From positions 186,001 through 250,000 of the forward strand of contig JANUWF010001815.1 of NCBI GenBank assembly GCA_026120185.1: a stretch of DNA of 64,000 nucleotides, in the 5' to 3' direction. Numbering within the stretch: position 1 is the stretch's first letter; each line of letters begins with the position of its first letter. Origin of the DNA: Voacanga thouarsii (Eukaryota; Streptophyta; Magnoliopsida; Gentianales; Apocynaceae). This document shows positions 35,440 to 47,300 of the stretch, piece by piece. The notes beneath the pieces are model-generated. The model was given only the letters and a program-made list of their open reading frames with translations, made no database searches and was not told the origin of the DNA. Made by a program: the position numbers and the translations under genes.

Positions 35440-35447
35440 TTATATAG
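35440..35447 (-). promoter_or_regulatory. TATA box of the proline-rich protein gene
   Basis: On the minus strand CTATATAA lies about 95 bp before the preferred ATG (35346). A start site about 30 bp downstream would give a short 5' leader of about 65 nt, a normal layout for a plant Pol II gene. Confidence 0.65.
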
Positions 35448-36073
35448 AGCCCGAGATTCACATTTTTGAAGTGGTATACTATTCTCACAACTGAAACATG
35501 TAAAATTGACTTTCTATTAATTTGATGCCTATGACTATACTTTGTTCTGACAAAATTTACTAATAGGATTCCTTAGCCTATTCTCTCTCTCTCATTTGGG
35601 TATGTGAAAGAACCTATCAATCTCTTGAAGCAGCAAATCCAGAAAATTAATTTGCTTTAGCAGGGACAGAATCAGAAATTTTGGATTGGAGAAGGAAGTT
35701 ATATGAAAAGAGAGATATTTTGGATTGGAGAAGGAAGTTATATGAAAAGATTTGTTAGAAGTTCCTTGAGTTGATCAGGATGGTTAGTGTTGGGAATTTG
35801 TACACTAATGTCTCGCGTTCGAATCTTTTCTGGTACATGAGTCATTTGTGCACTTTTGGGTACCGATTGTGGGTTATTTTATTAAAAAAGATTAAAAATA
35901 TATTGGAAAATGTTGTTATAATTTTTTTTAAAAAAAGAGAATTTAAAAAGATTTCTTTTTAGGTGGAAAGTAAAATTTAAAAAGATTTTTAAAAAAATAA
36001 TAATTTCTAAAGAAAGTAGATGATGTAATCATAAATATTATTTGAAACGGTGAATAGTTAAATTCCTCCAATC
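35448..36073. other. Intergenic sequence upstream of the proline-rich gene
   Basis: AT-rich with no gene. It includes a 39-bp tandem duplication (35678-35716 and 35717-~35750; unit ATTTTGGATTGGAGAAGGAA...). Upstream promoter elements of the minus-strand gene would lie here. Confidence 0.5.
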
Positions 36074-36850
36074 CCCCCTGTAATAACCTGTCATTCAAAA
36101 TGAAAACACATAAAAAAAAAAGAAATTAATGACATATTTTCCCTCCCTATTTATTAATAATATTATTAAGATTATAAATTAATAATATTATTTATAGTGT
36201 TATAGAATGGCCATCCCTAGTGCTATTATTATTAATATTAGTATTATTAGTATTATTACTAATATTGTTATTATTTTATTTTATTCTATTTTATTTTACT
36301 TTATTCTATTATATTATTATTGTAGTTTAATGATAATATTATTATTTTTTATTCTAGTATCCATTACTATTATTTTTATATCTATTAATTAATACAAATA
36401 TTTCTTGGTAATATTAAATTATAGTATTATTAAATTCAATAATTATATTGAATTAGTATATTATTCTTACTATTGTTATACACACACACAACTAATACCA
36501 TAAATACCTTAATTATATTATATTATATACTAAGATATTTTAGAGGGCCCACAAGAAGTAAATGAAGATGGCCAACAAGCTTGATATATTTGACCAAGAT
36601 AAACTATTCTTAGACTTTCTTTAATTAAGCTTAATCAAGCTAAACTAGATTAGGGCAAATTAACCATAATTATGCATGGCCATGCAAGGTTACCAAATAT
36701 ATTAGTCTTGAGACTTCTAGGGAGTTCTACAAGCTTCTACATAGTTCCACAATCTTCTTTTAAGTTCTATGAAAGTCTAAAGACTTCTAGAAATGCCAAC
36801 TCACCCTAAGTCATTTTATTAAGATCAAAACAAGACCAAGAAGATTGAGC

Positions 36851-36860
36851 TATATAAATA
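36851..36860 (+). promoter_or_regulatory. TATA box of the second-family LTR
   Basis: TATATAAATA lies about 770 bp into the LTR and is followed by a purine-rich transcribed-looking segment (36862-37075). This is the best core promoter candidate in any LTR of the window. The Arg/Lys-rich frame downstream is a product of purine composition. Confidence 0.55.
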
Positions 36861-38108
36861 GGAGTAAGGAGGGGAGAATTTCGGCCAAAGTTGGAAGGAG
36901 AAGAAGAAAAACCAGAAAAGTGAAGAGAGGAAAGGAAAAACAAGAAAAAGAGAGACTAAGGGAGAGAGAGAGATTTCCGGCAACAAGGGAGCAAGGAGAA
37001 GACAACCGACAGCAAGGAGGAAGAAAAGGAAACCGGCAGCACGGAGAAAGAAAGGAGAAGGAAGGAAGGAAATGAGTATGCAACTTTGCATTCATCTTGG
37101 AAAGGTAAGAGATCATTTCTCAAAAGCTAAAAAATGATGTTAGAAGTTGGAAACTAATTGCATATGAATTTGTTGATTTTGAGTAATGAAAATATTTTGA
37201 TGTTGTGATGGATGTTGGATTGACCGGTTGGTGTAGTGATGGGTTGAGTATGGTTTTCAGTTCATTTGAGGTGTATTGGAGTGATGGTATACTGAAAATT
37301 TGAAAAGAAAAAGGAAGGAAGTGATAAAGAAAACAAGAAAAGCAATTTGTTAGTAACAACTCACTAGCTTGTGTTGTTTGGAAATATTAAAGGAAATCTG
37401 AGTAGATATGGCTGGAAATTGAGCAAATGGCTAAGAGATCATGAACAACAAGAATGGTGAAAACTGCCTAAATTTACTGGTTTGGTGAGCTTGGTATAAA
37501 TTATTTGTTTGAACAAAAGAGAAGTGCTGGGCATGAAAATCTGTTGGAATACTGATGTTGGAATGTTAAATGAGGTATTCAAGGGTTTAAAGGTGGTAGG
37601 ATATGTTGAAGAAACCATATAAACAAATCAAAACAAGTTGAGCTTCTAAACTGTAATTCGAACCTCCAACTCGAAACAGTAAGTTTAGCCAACAAAAAAA
37701 AAACACTGAACGAAGTGGAGAGAGGTTTGAATATCCTATGACCTGAAGTTGATAGAGAAATGTCCTAGGAGCATTTTGAAAGTAATTTCACCCCATTTGG
37801 ACTTGTAATGAAAGAGATATGTACAAAACACGGGAAGATGGCAAAACTGAATTCCAGAACTCGGAACAATGGAATTAACTGAAAAACTGTACAAATGGGA
37901 TGGACTTTGCATGTCTCATGACCTGGAATTGATAGAGGGATATCTTAGGGATATTATAGAAGTAACCTCACCTTATTTGGACCTATATTGAATAAGTTAT
38001 GTGAAGAATGGTGGAGGGTGGTAAAGTTATAAAACCAAGAAAACCATTAAAAGCATTAATTCATTTATTTCTTTAGAGAGATTATAGAAACTTTATTCGA
38101 ACCATTAA

Positions 38109-40026
38109 TGTGAAACCCCAGTCAAAACCAACCTTAGAGTAAGGGGGTTGGGATGCATAATATACTTTATTGCATGATTAAATATATTTTTATTTGATTT
38201 TATGTGCCTTGGATTTGAGTTTTAATGTCTTGGAGGCTTGTTGGTGAATATTAAGTGAGAAGGGCAAAATGGTAATTTTTGCCTGAGGTGAAAATTGGGA
38301 GATAGCTTGAGGATTGAATAGGAAATAAGTTTCTAGTGAAAATAACAACAAGAGTTGTTGTGGTGTAGTGGTTAGAGCTTTGGAAATTAATTTTTGAGGT
38401 CTTGGGTTCAAATTCCATCATAGGAGCTTTAGCTTGGTTAAATTTTATTTTTGCTTGGAAAGTAAAAATTTCGGCCTTAAGTGCATAGAGTAGGGGAGTG
38501 ATGATGTCCTAAGAGAGATATGTTAGGAGTATCCTCATTCTACTCCCTTGCCCTACTCGAATTTCCTAAGAGGAATTCATTTTTTCTTGATCTTTGATTT
38601 TTCCTTGGTTCTCAACTCATTAGTGTGATCAAGTTGTTCTAGTCATTTTCTCACACTGTGGTCTTGTAGGATCAAAATGTCTTAGTAAAAGACTTCTTAT
38701 GGCCTGAAAATGTGGAAGAGTTGTGGGAGATTCGAAGAGGAAAAATTCCTTTAGTGAGCTTGCTGAAAATTCACTCTAGCTAGTTCATCTTACTTCTTGG
38801 AATGAACTAAAATTTTCCAGCTTATTGTACCATTAAGGTGTCGAGTTTCTTAGCTAGCATTGCCTCCCAAATGCTGCCAGAAAAATGGTCATTTGGATCA
38901 GCTTGCAACCTGAATTCTTTAGCCATTTTCGGACTGCTCAAAGCTGGAGCAAAACCAGGAAAAATTCCTGTACAAATCGTAACTTTGAGAGTCCAAAACC
39001 AAGTTGTTTTCTTCTAAATTTTGTTGAGCACTTTAGCAAATTTTTTTCTCCATGAAGAAGGCTGGAAACCAGCCTTAAACACCCCTAAAATTCCCCTTCA
39101 AACTCACTGCAAGATGGCTGGAAAATGGCAGCCGAAAAAGCTGTCCAGAAATTCCAACCAAGCAAAATTTTGTGCAGTCCAATTGTCCAGCTTTGTTTCT
39201 TAATCTTTCTCCAGCCGAAACACCATCATTGTTCTGCATAAACCTTCATCAAACCTTCAGTAACAGAGCTCCATTATTCCCCTTAATCTTCTACACGAAA
39301 TTCAGATTTGGCTACCCGAAAATCTCTCCAATAAATCCCTGCAATTATGCTTGATGGATTTCCAAAATTCCAGCCACCATAGTGTAGCAACTTTCCATAA
39401 TGTATCCCTCAAATAACCAGACTTCTTCTTCACCATTATGCTCCCTATTTTCAGCCACCATAAGCTTCCTTAAACCAGCATTAATTCCATTGAAATTCTG
39501 CTCAAAGCAGTCGGCCATGGCAGACTTCCAAAGCTCTCCAACAATCAAGATATTCTAGGATATTTAGTTTCCAAATTTACTTCTTAAAAATATTCTTCAA
39601 GGATTTTAACAACTAGCCTTTCCCTTTCCCTTCCAAATCAGAGAACCAACCTCCTAAACCCTACAGAAAATTCGGCAGCCCAAATTCTCTCAGAATTTCG
39701 GCAGCTGCACAATACAATCTCTCAAATTCCTTCAACCATCAAGAATACACACACTACACCAAGAACATCTACTTTTTCCTTTCACCCAATACCCCTCCAA
39801 ACCACTTCAAACCTTCTCTAAAATCTCCAGATATGACCTACTCACTGCCGTGAGTCCATCAACACCATTCATAACATCAAAATCCACAAATCAACTCGCT
39901 ACTGCGGATCAAAACCAGAAAATTCTGTGAAGGTTCAAGAACACCTTCAAGGTAGGATTGTTCTAACAACTTCATCTTCTCCAATTTTGATCTCAAGTGA
40001 GAATATATGTGAATAAACATGCTAAT

Positions 40027-40071
<45 letters not shown>

Positions 40072-42431
40072 GGCCGAACCTCTCTCTCTTGGCCGGATGG
40101 CTTCATTTTCCATGGTCATGCTATCTCTATCTTCCTTGGACAAATTTAGGCATCTTGGAGTTGAGATCCGTTCTAAACTCCTTCAAAGCATTCATCAACC
40201 CAGTAAGTGCCTTCAATCTTTCTTTTAAATCCTAGATTCATGTCTCTAAGATGTTGTTGTTAGAAGATGGATTATGATAGGGTTTGAGTATGTATTGTTG
40301 AGATTGAAGCATGAATATATGTATGATTGTGAAGGAGATGGGATTTATGCATGGAAGGATTATCTGGTTTGATAGTATGATGATTTGAGGTTTGATGCAT
40401 GTCATAGGAGGTATTTGTGATGAAGTATGCCATAAATTATGCCACCTTTGATGAATAGCATTTATATGCATGTTGAATTTTTGAAGCCATGATCATATTT
40501 ATGCTAGTAGGGGTTAGATCATGTCTTGATAAATTGAGATCTATGATTGTATATATGCATGATTTGGATGATTTGATAAGTTGAAGGGTTGTATATGTTT
40601 ATGATTGTGAATAACCATGAAAATATGATCATGATCTAGTTGTCCCTAAGCAAATTTTTATTTCATTAATAAAATATTTAATAATATAATTTTGCTAGTG
40701 ATTTCAAAAAACCCTAGGAAGGGTGGATTTGGAATATTATATTTATATAAAGGATAATTTAGTCAAATAAATAATAGTTTTGAATAGAAAAATAAAATAT
40801 ATAGATATTTTATAAAATAATGAAATCAACTAAAGCCTTTTATGGAAATAATCATAATTTGTAAAATACTTATTATTATAAATTTAATTATTATCTTTTA
40901 ATCAAAGCCCATTAAAACTTATTTATTATTTTTCAAGCAAGACTCATTAAAATTCATTTTTAACTAACTTTGGTTATCAATTATTTTCTAACTACTAAAT
41001 TATTAATAACTCATTATTTTCCCTAATAACCACTTAGGACTTTTGATCAAATAAACTCTAAATTTTTCTTAGCAAGATTTAAACTTTCAACATCTTGGAA
41101 TTTATTTCCCAAACCATTAGTTATTTTAAATATCAGATTAGGCTCAACCTATAAACCTATTTATTCATTGTTTGGCCTTAAAGCTTGGGGCACTAGGATC
41201 ATGGTAGTATCAAGTTGAGTTGATTTAAAATTGAGGAAGTGGATTGTGGCTTGAAATTGATTGTGATTTGTATTTGCCATGTGGGGTTAGGTCAGTTGTT
41301 GGGGACCTCTTTATTGTAAGTAAGAATCAGGTAAGCTCTTGCATAAAAACCTGATTGTTGAAAAATGTTTAATTATGGCAAGGCAAATGTAGAGTGCATG
41401 GACACTCAGTTTTGTAAAGGCAATTGAGGGTTGTCTTCTGTTTTATTTCCATTAGATGGGTTATTTGAAATTTAATAAGCAGGTTTACTCAAACTCAGAA
41501 CTCTTTTTGAAACTGTTTTTGACAAAGATTTTGGAAACCCTTAATTGCCATGTTCAAGTGGAACTGTGTTTGTTCATTTTTCCCAAGTGGGATACGTTAC
41601 GTTGAGTACTCATTAAGGGTGGACTACTAGGGCTAGTCTTTGAGGGGTTAGGGTAAGTCTCTCAGTAGGTGGCCACCTCTGAGGGGTGAGTCCTTCCCGG
41701 ATAGGACGTCAGTCCAGTGGGTCGTGCCGGTCCGAGCTAGCAGTGTTCTTTTCAGTCAAGTGACTGTGTTTTGCCGGAATGGACACCCGGTTGTTGTTTG
41801 GGTATAAAGATTGAGGAGTATCTTGCCCAGTAGGCCGATCACCTACTTTTGTCAGTCTGCACAAAGTGTGGCATGCTGACCATTCGGTTATGGGGCCCAA
41901 CGTGTGGTAACCCGTAATCCTTTCTTTTGAGTTGTTGATTTTCTAAATTATGTATGGCTGAAAAAGCTAAAACACCACTCTTGCTTTTGACGGATGTTTA
42001 TTGCTTGCTAGTGATCTCTTATAAAGAATTTTATACTTTGCATTCACGAACTGTTTTCACCCGACACTTAAATACACACGGACTTACTGAGATTTCTGTC
42101 TCACCACCATTTTTACCATGATTTCAGGTCGGTCTTGCTGTGGGGGTGAGTAGCTTGATATTACCTGCTTTGGACGATTTTCTGATAATTTATTTTGTAT
42201 AATGTTTCGAGGAAGATGAGGGTGGATGAATGTTATTATGGATTTGTTTTGGATATTCTTGAATTTATTCATGGATTTATTGGATTTGATTTTGGGATGT
42301 AATAAATTTTAAGTTCAAGTATTATTTTTATTCTGTAATTTTTATTTGTGTGACCTAGTTATAAAGTCCCCTTGTCCTTTGAATGGGGCGACATCCCCGG
42401 CCCTAGCGGGCCTAGGTAGTGGGGTGTTACA
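38109..42431 (+). repeat. 5' LTR of element J (4,323 bp)
   Basis: It starts TGTGAAACCCC and ends GGTGTTACA. It carries the tRNA-like segment (38354-38424) and a (CT)n run (40029-40069). Relative to the 3' LTR it lacks about 27 bp near 38655 and keeps a longer CT run. Confidence 0.96.
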
Positions 42432-42433
42432 AG

Positions 42434-42446
42434 TGGTATCAGAGCC
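42434..42446 (+). other. Primer binding site, tRNA-iMet
   Basis: TGGTATCAGAGCC, two bases after the LTR end, is complementary to the 3' end of plant initiator tRNA-Met, the usual minus-strand primer of chromoviruses. Confidence 0.93.
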
Positions 42447-42456
42447 TAGGTTATAG

Positions 42457-42529
42457 GTAAATATTGCTGATATATATTCTATTGATTTAAGTTTAAATCT
42501 TTATCTAACCTATCTTGTTGATGCTGTAG
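42457..42529 (+). other. Candidate 73-nt leader intron
   Basis: G|GTAAAT (donor at 42457), U/A-rich interior, CTAAC branch-like motif (42505-42509) and TGCTGTAG|G acceptor (AG at 42528-42529) fit a short plant intron. Splicing would place the leader ORF ATG (42531) one base after the junction. This is prediction only. Confidence 0.35.
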
Positions 42530-42530
42530 G

Positions 42531-43061
42531 ATGGTTAGACTGCTTAGGACAGCGAGGAAAGGGCAACAGTGGCACCCGCCTATCTTTCTAGACCTGGAGG
42601 ACCTTCTAGTCCCCCAACCTACCCCTCAGCTAGTTATCCCTATGGTGGATAACAGTGATGATGAGGTTATCCCTATGAAGAGTGACAGTGATGGCAAGAT
42701 TAACCCTATGGAGGATAGCAGTGAGGACGAAGTCCAGATCATTGAGCTACCCCCGATTCCGGTGATAGACATAAACTTTGACAGTGAGGATGAAGTGATG
42801 ATAGTGGAGCCCGGACCCCACCCTCTTAATCCCGAGGTGGACTTAGCAGCAGATAGCGATTACCCAGGGGAGATAGACGATAAGTCTCCGCCTAGGCCTT
42901 CTTTTCTGCCTTCCTTCAACCGAGTAGAACCCGGGGAGAGTTCTAGGTGCCCTGGGAAGGAGCCCATGGAGGGATTTGCTAGCGGGGATGGGGTAGATTT
43001 TTCCAAGAACTCTGGGGGATGGTTATATGAAGCTGATAATGAGGGTTCTGATAAGGATTAG
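42531..43061 (+). CDS. Leader ORF upstream of gag: H3-tail-like N-terminus and acidic SIM-like motifs
   Basis: This 176-codon frame lies between the PBS and gag and is open although gag-pol is full of stops. It has no domain I recognise. Residues 1-11 read MVRLLRTARKG. Counting from Met, R3 and T7-A8-R9-K10 fall where histone H3 has R and TARK. The rest is acidic and probably disordered, with clusters SSEDEVQII (63-71), PVIDI (77-81) and DSEDEVMIV (84-92) that match SUMO-interacting motifs (hydrophobic core flanked by Ser/acidic residues). A related NSDDEVIPM lies at 41-49. The C-terminus is Ser/Pro/Gly-rich. It could be a regulatory leader protein or a chance frame. It is absent from the other copies only because their 5' regions are missing. 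Confidence 0.5.
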   Translation: MVRLLRTARKGQQWHPPIFLDLEDLLVPQPTPQLVIPMVDNSDDEVIPMKSDSDGKINPMEDSSEDEVQIIELPPIPVIDINFDSEDEVMIVEPGPHPLNPEVDLAADSDYPGEIDDKSPPRPSFLPSFNRVEPGESSRCPGKEPMEGFASGDGVDFSKNSGGWLYEADNEGSDKD

Positions 43062-43310
43062 GGGACTAGGAGTTCTTTTGATTTGGATATTTATTTGTTT
43101 ACTATTTTTCAAGAATTTTATTGTTAAGGATCTTAATTCTATTTTCTATTAAGATTTCGAATCTATGCAAGTCCATTTTTGAAAGAGAATTTATTCCTTA
43201 GCTAAATTTACATCCGCTTTCTATTTACATCTATTTGACAATGCATGCAAGTACAACTAAAATGATTTGACCTTTAAGTGCATACACTTATCATCTGGGT
43301 GTGGTTTAGA

Positions 43311-44391
43311 ATGACACCCAAGCGTCGTGCAACTTCAGCAGGTGGAAGGGTACCGGAAGTCGAACAAGTGGCACCAGAAATAGGAGCAGCTCAGATGTAA
43401 GCACCCAACCGGGGTGAAGGGAATAGTCAGAATATGGGATCAAGGTCTAAAGTGCCAGTTGATGTGACCATGAGCCAGGCATTCAGCAAAATGGCTGAGG
43501 TTTTGCAGTCAATGACCAAGAGGCGGAACCCAAGGGGTGAGGACGAGGCCTTAGAGCGATTTTTGAAGTTCCAACCGCCCGTCTTCTTGGGCGAAGCGGA
43601 ACAGGATCAAAAGGCAGAGCAGTGGGTTGAACAGCTAGAGGACATATTCGCGACGCTCTAGTACACCGAGGAGCGGATGGTTAAGTTTGTAGTTTTCCGA
43701 CTGAGAGGACTAGCTCGAGCATGGTGGCAGCGGGTCCAAGACGGCTGGGAGATGAACGAGCAGGAATGGACGTGGTCCATCTTCGTTGAGGCCTTCTGGG
43801 CAGAGTATATTCCACAGTGGATTGTGGAGAAGCGAGAGGATGAATTTCAGAATTTGAGGCAGGGGAGCATGTCAGTTGCTCAATATGCGGTACGATTCAC
43901 TCAATTGTCGAAATACTGCTGGAGATTGGTGGATACCGAGCAGAATAGGACAAGGCAGTTCGTTAAGGGGCTGAGACCAGAGCTGAGGAGAGCATTCGCA
44001 ACTGCTCCACCGACCACTTATTCGAGGGCTGTGGACGCAGCCACTCGAACGAAGAATGAGGACCGCAGCCGGATGGCAATAAAACCCTTCCAGCCACCGA
44101 GATAGCTGCAAGGATAATTTTCAAGACCGCAACCCCCACAAGCGCCCCGCCAATCATCAATGGCAAAACCGGGGGAAGCAAGCCTGGACAGCACCAAGTG
44201 GACCTGCCCCGAATCTCCCATCATGCAGGCAGTGTGGAAAGAAAGGCCATACCGAGAGAAATTGTTGGTTTAAGGGTGGTGAAAAGAAATGCTATCACTG
44301 TGGCGACCCAAACCACCTGAGGAACGCCTGCCCCAAATTGCACTACGTTGGGCATGGAAACCCGGCTCAGAACCCGGGGCCCAACTGAGCT
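43311..44391 (+). pseudogene. gag: Gag of element J (broken)
   Basis: ATG 43311 opens with MTPKRRATSAGGR, a basic start typical for this group. The capsid domain follows (PPVFLGEAEQ, WVEQLEDIF, ARAWWQR, GSMSVAQYAVRFTQLSKY, and FVKGLRPELR near 43960). Two CCHC knuckles, CRQCGKKGHTERNC (from 44224) and CYHCGDPNHLRNAC, precede an in-frame UGA near 44386. Stops at 43398-43400, 43659-43661 and 44103-44105 and a frameshift near 44110-44170 inactivate it. An AG one base before the ATG (43308-43309) could be a splice acceptor. Confidence 0.88.
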
Positions 44392-47300
44392 AACCCCACG
44401 GGAGTATCCGGGAGTGGAGCACCGAGGCCGCAAGTGAAGGCCAAGGTATTCGCTCTCTACAGAGAAGAAGTTGGGGCCGATACAGTGGTGGTAGAAGGTA
44501 CGTTCTCTATTCAAAGGCGATCTGTTAATGCTTTGATTGATCTTTACTCTACTCATTCCTATATAAATAAGTTATGTACATGTTATTTAGGTTGGGATGG
44601 AGTGGAGCTACCTTTCATTTTAGAGGTAAGCACATCTCTGGGGAAAATGGTGCAAGTGGATCGGTATGTAAAGGAGTGTAAAGTTAATGTAGGGAGAGAA
44701 AGTTTGGAGGGGGATTTGATAGTACTGGACATTGAGGATTATAACTTGATTTTAGGGATGGACTGGTTAGCCAAGCATGGGGCTAGGGTAGACTGTAAAA
44801 ATAAGACCGTCCAGTTCGTCAGGCCGGGTTGTGATGTATTGGAATTTAATGGCAAGAGGGTAAAAGAATGTAAGTATCTTATCGTGGGGGCTAAAGCCCG
44901 GAAACTGTTGAAGCAAGGGTGTCAAAGGTACCTGGCTTACGTGATAAACAAGCCGAAGGACCAGTGCACTCTAGAAGACACTGAAGTAGTGAAGGATTTT
45001 TCTGATGTGTTTCTAGCGGAGCTTGATTCTCTACCTCCTAGTCGAGAAGTGGAATTCACCATCGACTTAGTTCCGGGAGCAGAACCAGTATCGCGGACTC
45101 CGTATCGAATGGCACCGGCAGAGTTAAAAGAGTTGAAAGAGCAGTTGGAGGAGTTAGTGGGTCAAGGCTATATCAGACCGAGCACGTCACCCTGGGGAGC
45201 GCCTGTGTTGTTTGTAAAGAAGAAGGACGGAACTCTGAGGCTATGCATCGACTACCGAGGGTTGAACAATTTAACGGTCAAGAACAAGCATCCCTTACCG
45301 TTGATTGACGAGCTATTCGACCAGTTGTAAGGATCCAGTTGCTACTTTAAGTTGGATCTGAGACAAGGGTACTACCAGGTGCGGATAAGAGAGGATGATA
45401 TTCCCAGACAGCCTTCAACACCAGATATGGACATTACGAGTTCATGGTGATGCCGTTCGGGGTGACTAACGCTCCAGCAGTATTCATGGACCTGATGCAC
45501 CGAGTATTCCAACCTTATCTGGACAAGTTCGTGGTAGTCTTCATCGATGATATTTTGATTTACTTCAAGAGTCCGAAGGAGCATGCGGTGCATGTTAGGC
45601 TTGTATTGGAGAAATTGAGGGAGCACAAGTTGTACGCCAAGTTTAGCAAGTGCGGATTCTGGCTAGACAGTGTGGCATTCCTTGGCCATGTGGTGACCAA
45701 GGAGGGAATCAAGGTAGATCTGGCAAAGGTTGAAGTGGTATCAGACTGGAAGCGGTCGGAGAATATTACTGAGATTCGGAGTTTCTTGGGACTGGCTGGT
45801 TACTACTGAAGGTTTATCAAGGGATTTTTGACACTTGCATTGCCGATGACTCGATTGTTGCGGAAGGATGTTCTATTTGTGTGAAATGTGAAATGTGAGA
45901 AAAGCTTTCAAGAATTGAAGCGCAGACTGATGGCAGCACCGGTATTGAGTCTACCGGAGGAAAGGAAACCTTACGCACTGTATACTGACGCTTCGAAAGA
46001 AGGACTGGGAGCAGTGTTGATGCAGGACCGGAAGGTGATTGCTTATGCTTCTCGGAAGCTAAGACCTCATGAAGTGAACTACCCCACTCATGATCTGGAG
46101 CTGGCAGCTATAGTGTTCGCCCTCAAGAAATGGCAACACTACCTGTATGGAGCCGAATATGAGGTGTTCACCGACCATAAGAGTTTAAAGTATATCTTCA
46201 TTCAAAAGGACCTGAACCTGAGGCAGCGAAGGTGGATGGAATTCCTAGAAGAATACCGTTGTCCGATCAACTACCATCCCGGGAAGGCCAACGTTGTGGC
46301 AGATGCCCTGAGCAGAAAAGTGGGAATGGCCAGACTGAAAGTGCAGGAAATGCAAGCAGTTCAAGATGTGTTCGACAGAAGGGCAGAAGTACAAGATGAA
46401 AGAATTGTCATCAGTAATTTGAAGTTGGTGCCGGATTTGAAGCAGGAAATAGTGGAGGCTCAGTGAAGCAACGCCGAGTTTCAACTTTTCAAGGATAAGG
46501 AGCTTAAGCGGCCAGGCAGTGAATTCCGTCATGATGAGGCGGGAGTTTTTCATTTCAGAGATCGATTATGTGTGCCCAGAGAGCAGTAATTGAAGGACAG
46601 AATTTTGGAGGAGGCGCACAAGAGCAAGTATGCCATTCATCCGGGGGATGTCAAGATATACTAAGATTTGAAGAGAGCTTATTGGTGGCTCGGACTAAAG
46701 CGAGACGTGGTCAAAGATGTTTTGACTTGTCTCACCTACCAGAAAGTTAAAGCGGAGCATAAGAAGTCAGCGGGACTATTGCAGCCATTGCCAATACCGG
46801 AATAGAAGTGGGAGGAGGTGACTATGGATTTCGTCACCGGACTTCCCATGTCAAGGACTCAAAAGGTCGCTATATGGGTAGTGGTGGATCGACTAACCAA
46901 GTCAGCCCATTTCATACCGATGAATGTGAGGGACTCAATGGAGAAGCTAGCTTAGACTTATGTTCGAGAGATCGTCCGACTTCTTGGAGTGCCTTCAAGC
47001 ATAGTGTCAGACGGAGACCCGAGGTTTACGTCTCGTTTTTTGGGGAAAGTTTCAGGAAGCAATGGGGTCGAATCTGAAATTCAGTACGATGGCGCATCCG
47101 CAGACCGATGGGCAATCAGAAAGGGTGATCCAAATATTAGAGGATATGTTGAGAGCCTGTGTCTTGGATTTCGGAGATAAGTGGATCGAGTGTGTACCGT
47201 ATGCCGAGCTGTTATATAATAACAGCTACCTAGCCTCAATTGGGATGGCACCGTATGAGGCTTTGTATGGGCGCAAGTGTCAAGTATCATTTTATTGGAG

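Noticed and set aside
36825..37116. Arg/Lys-rich and Phe/Leu/Ser-rich frames in the second-family LTR
   Set aside because: Composition effect of the purine-rich segment after the TATA box.
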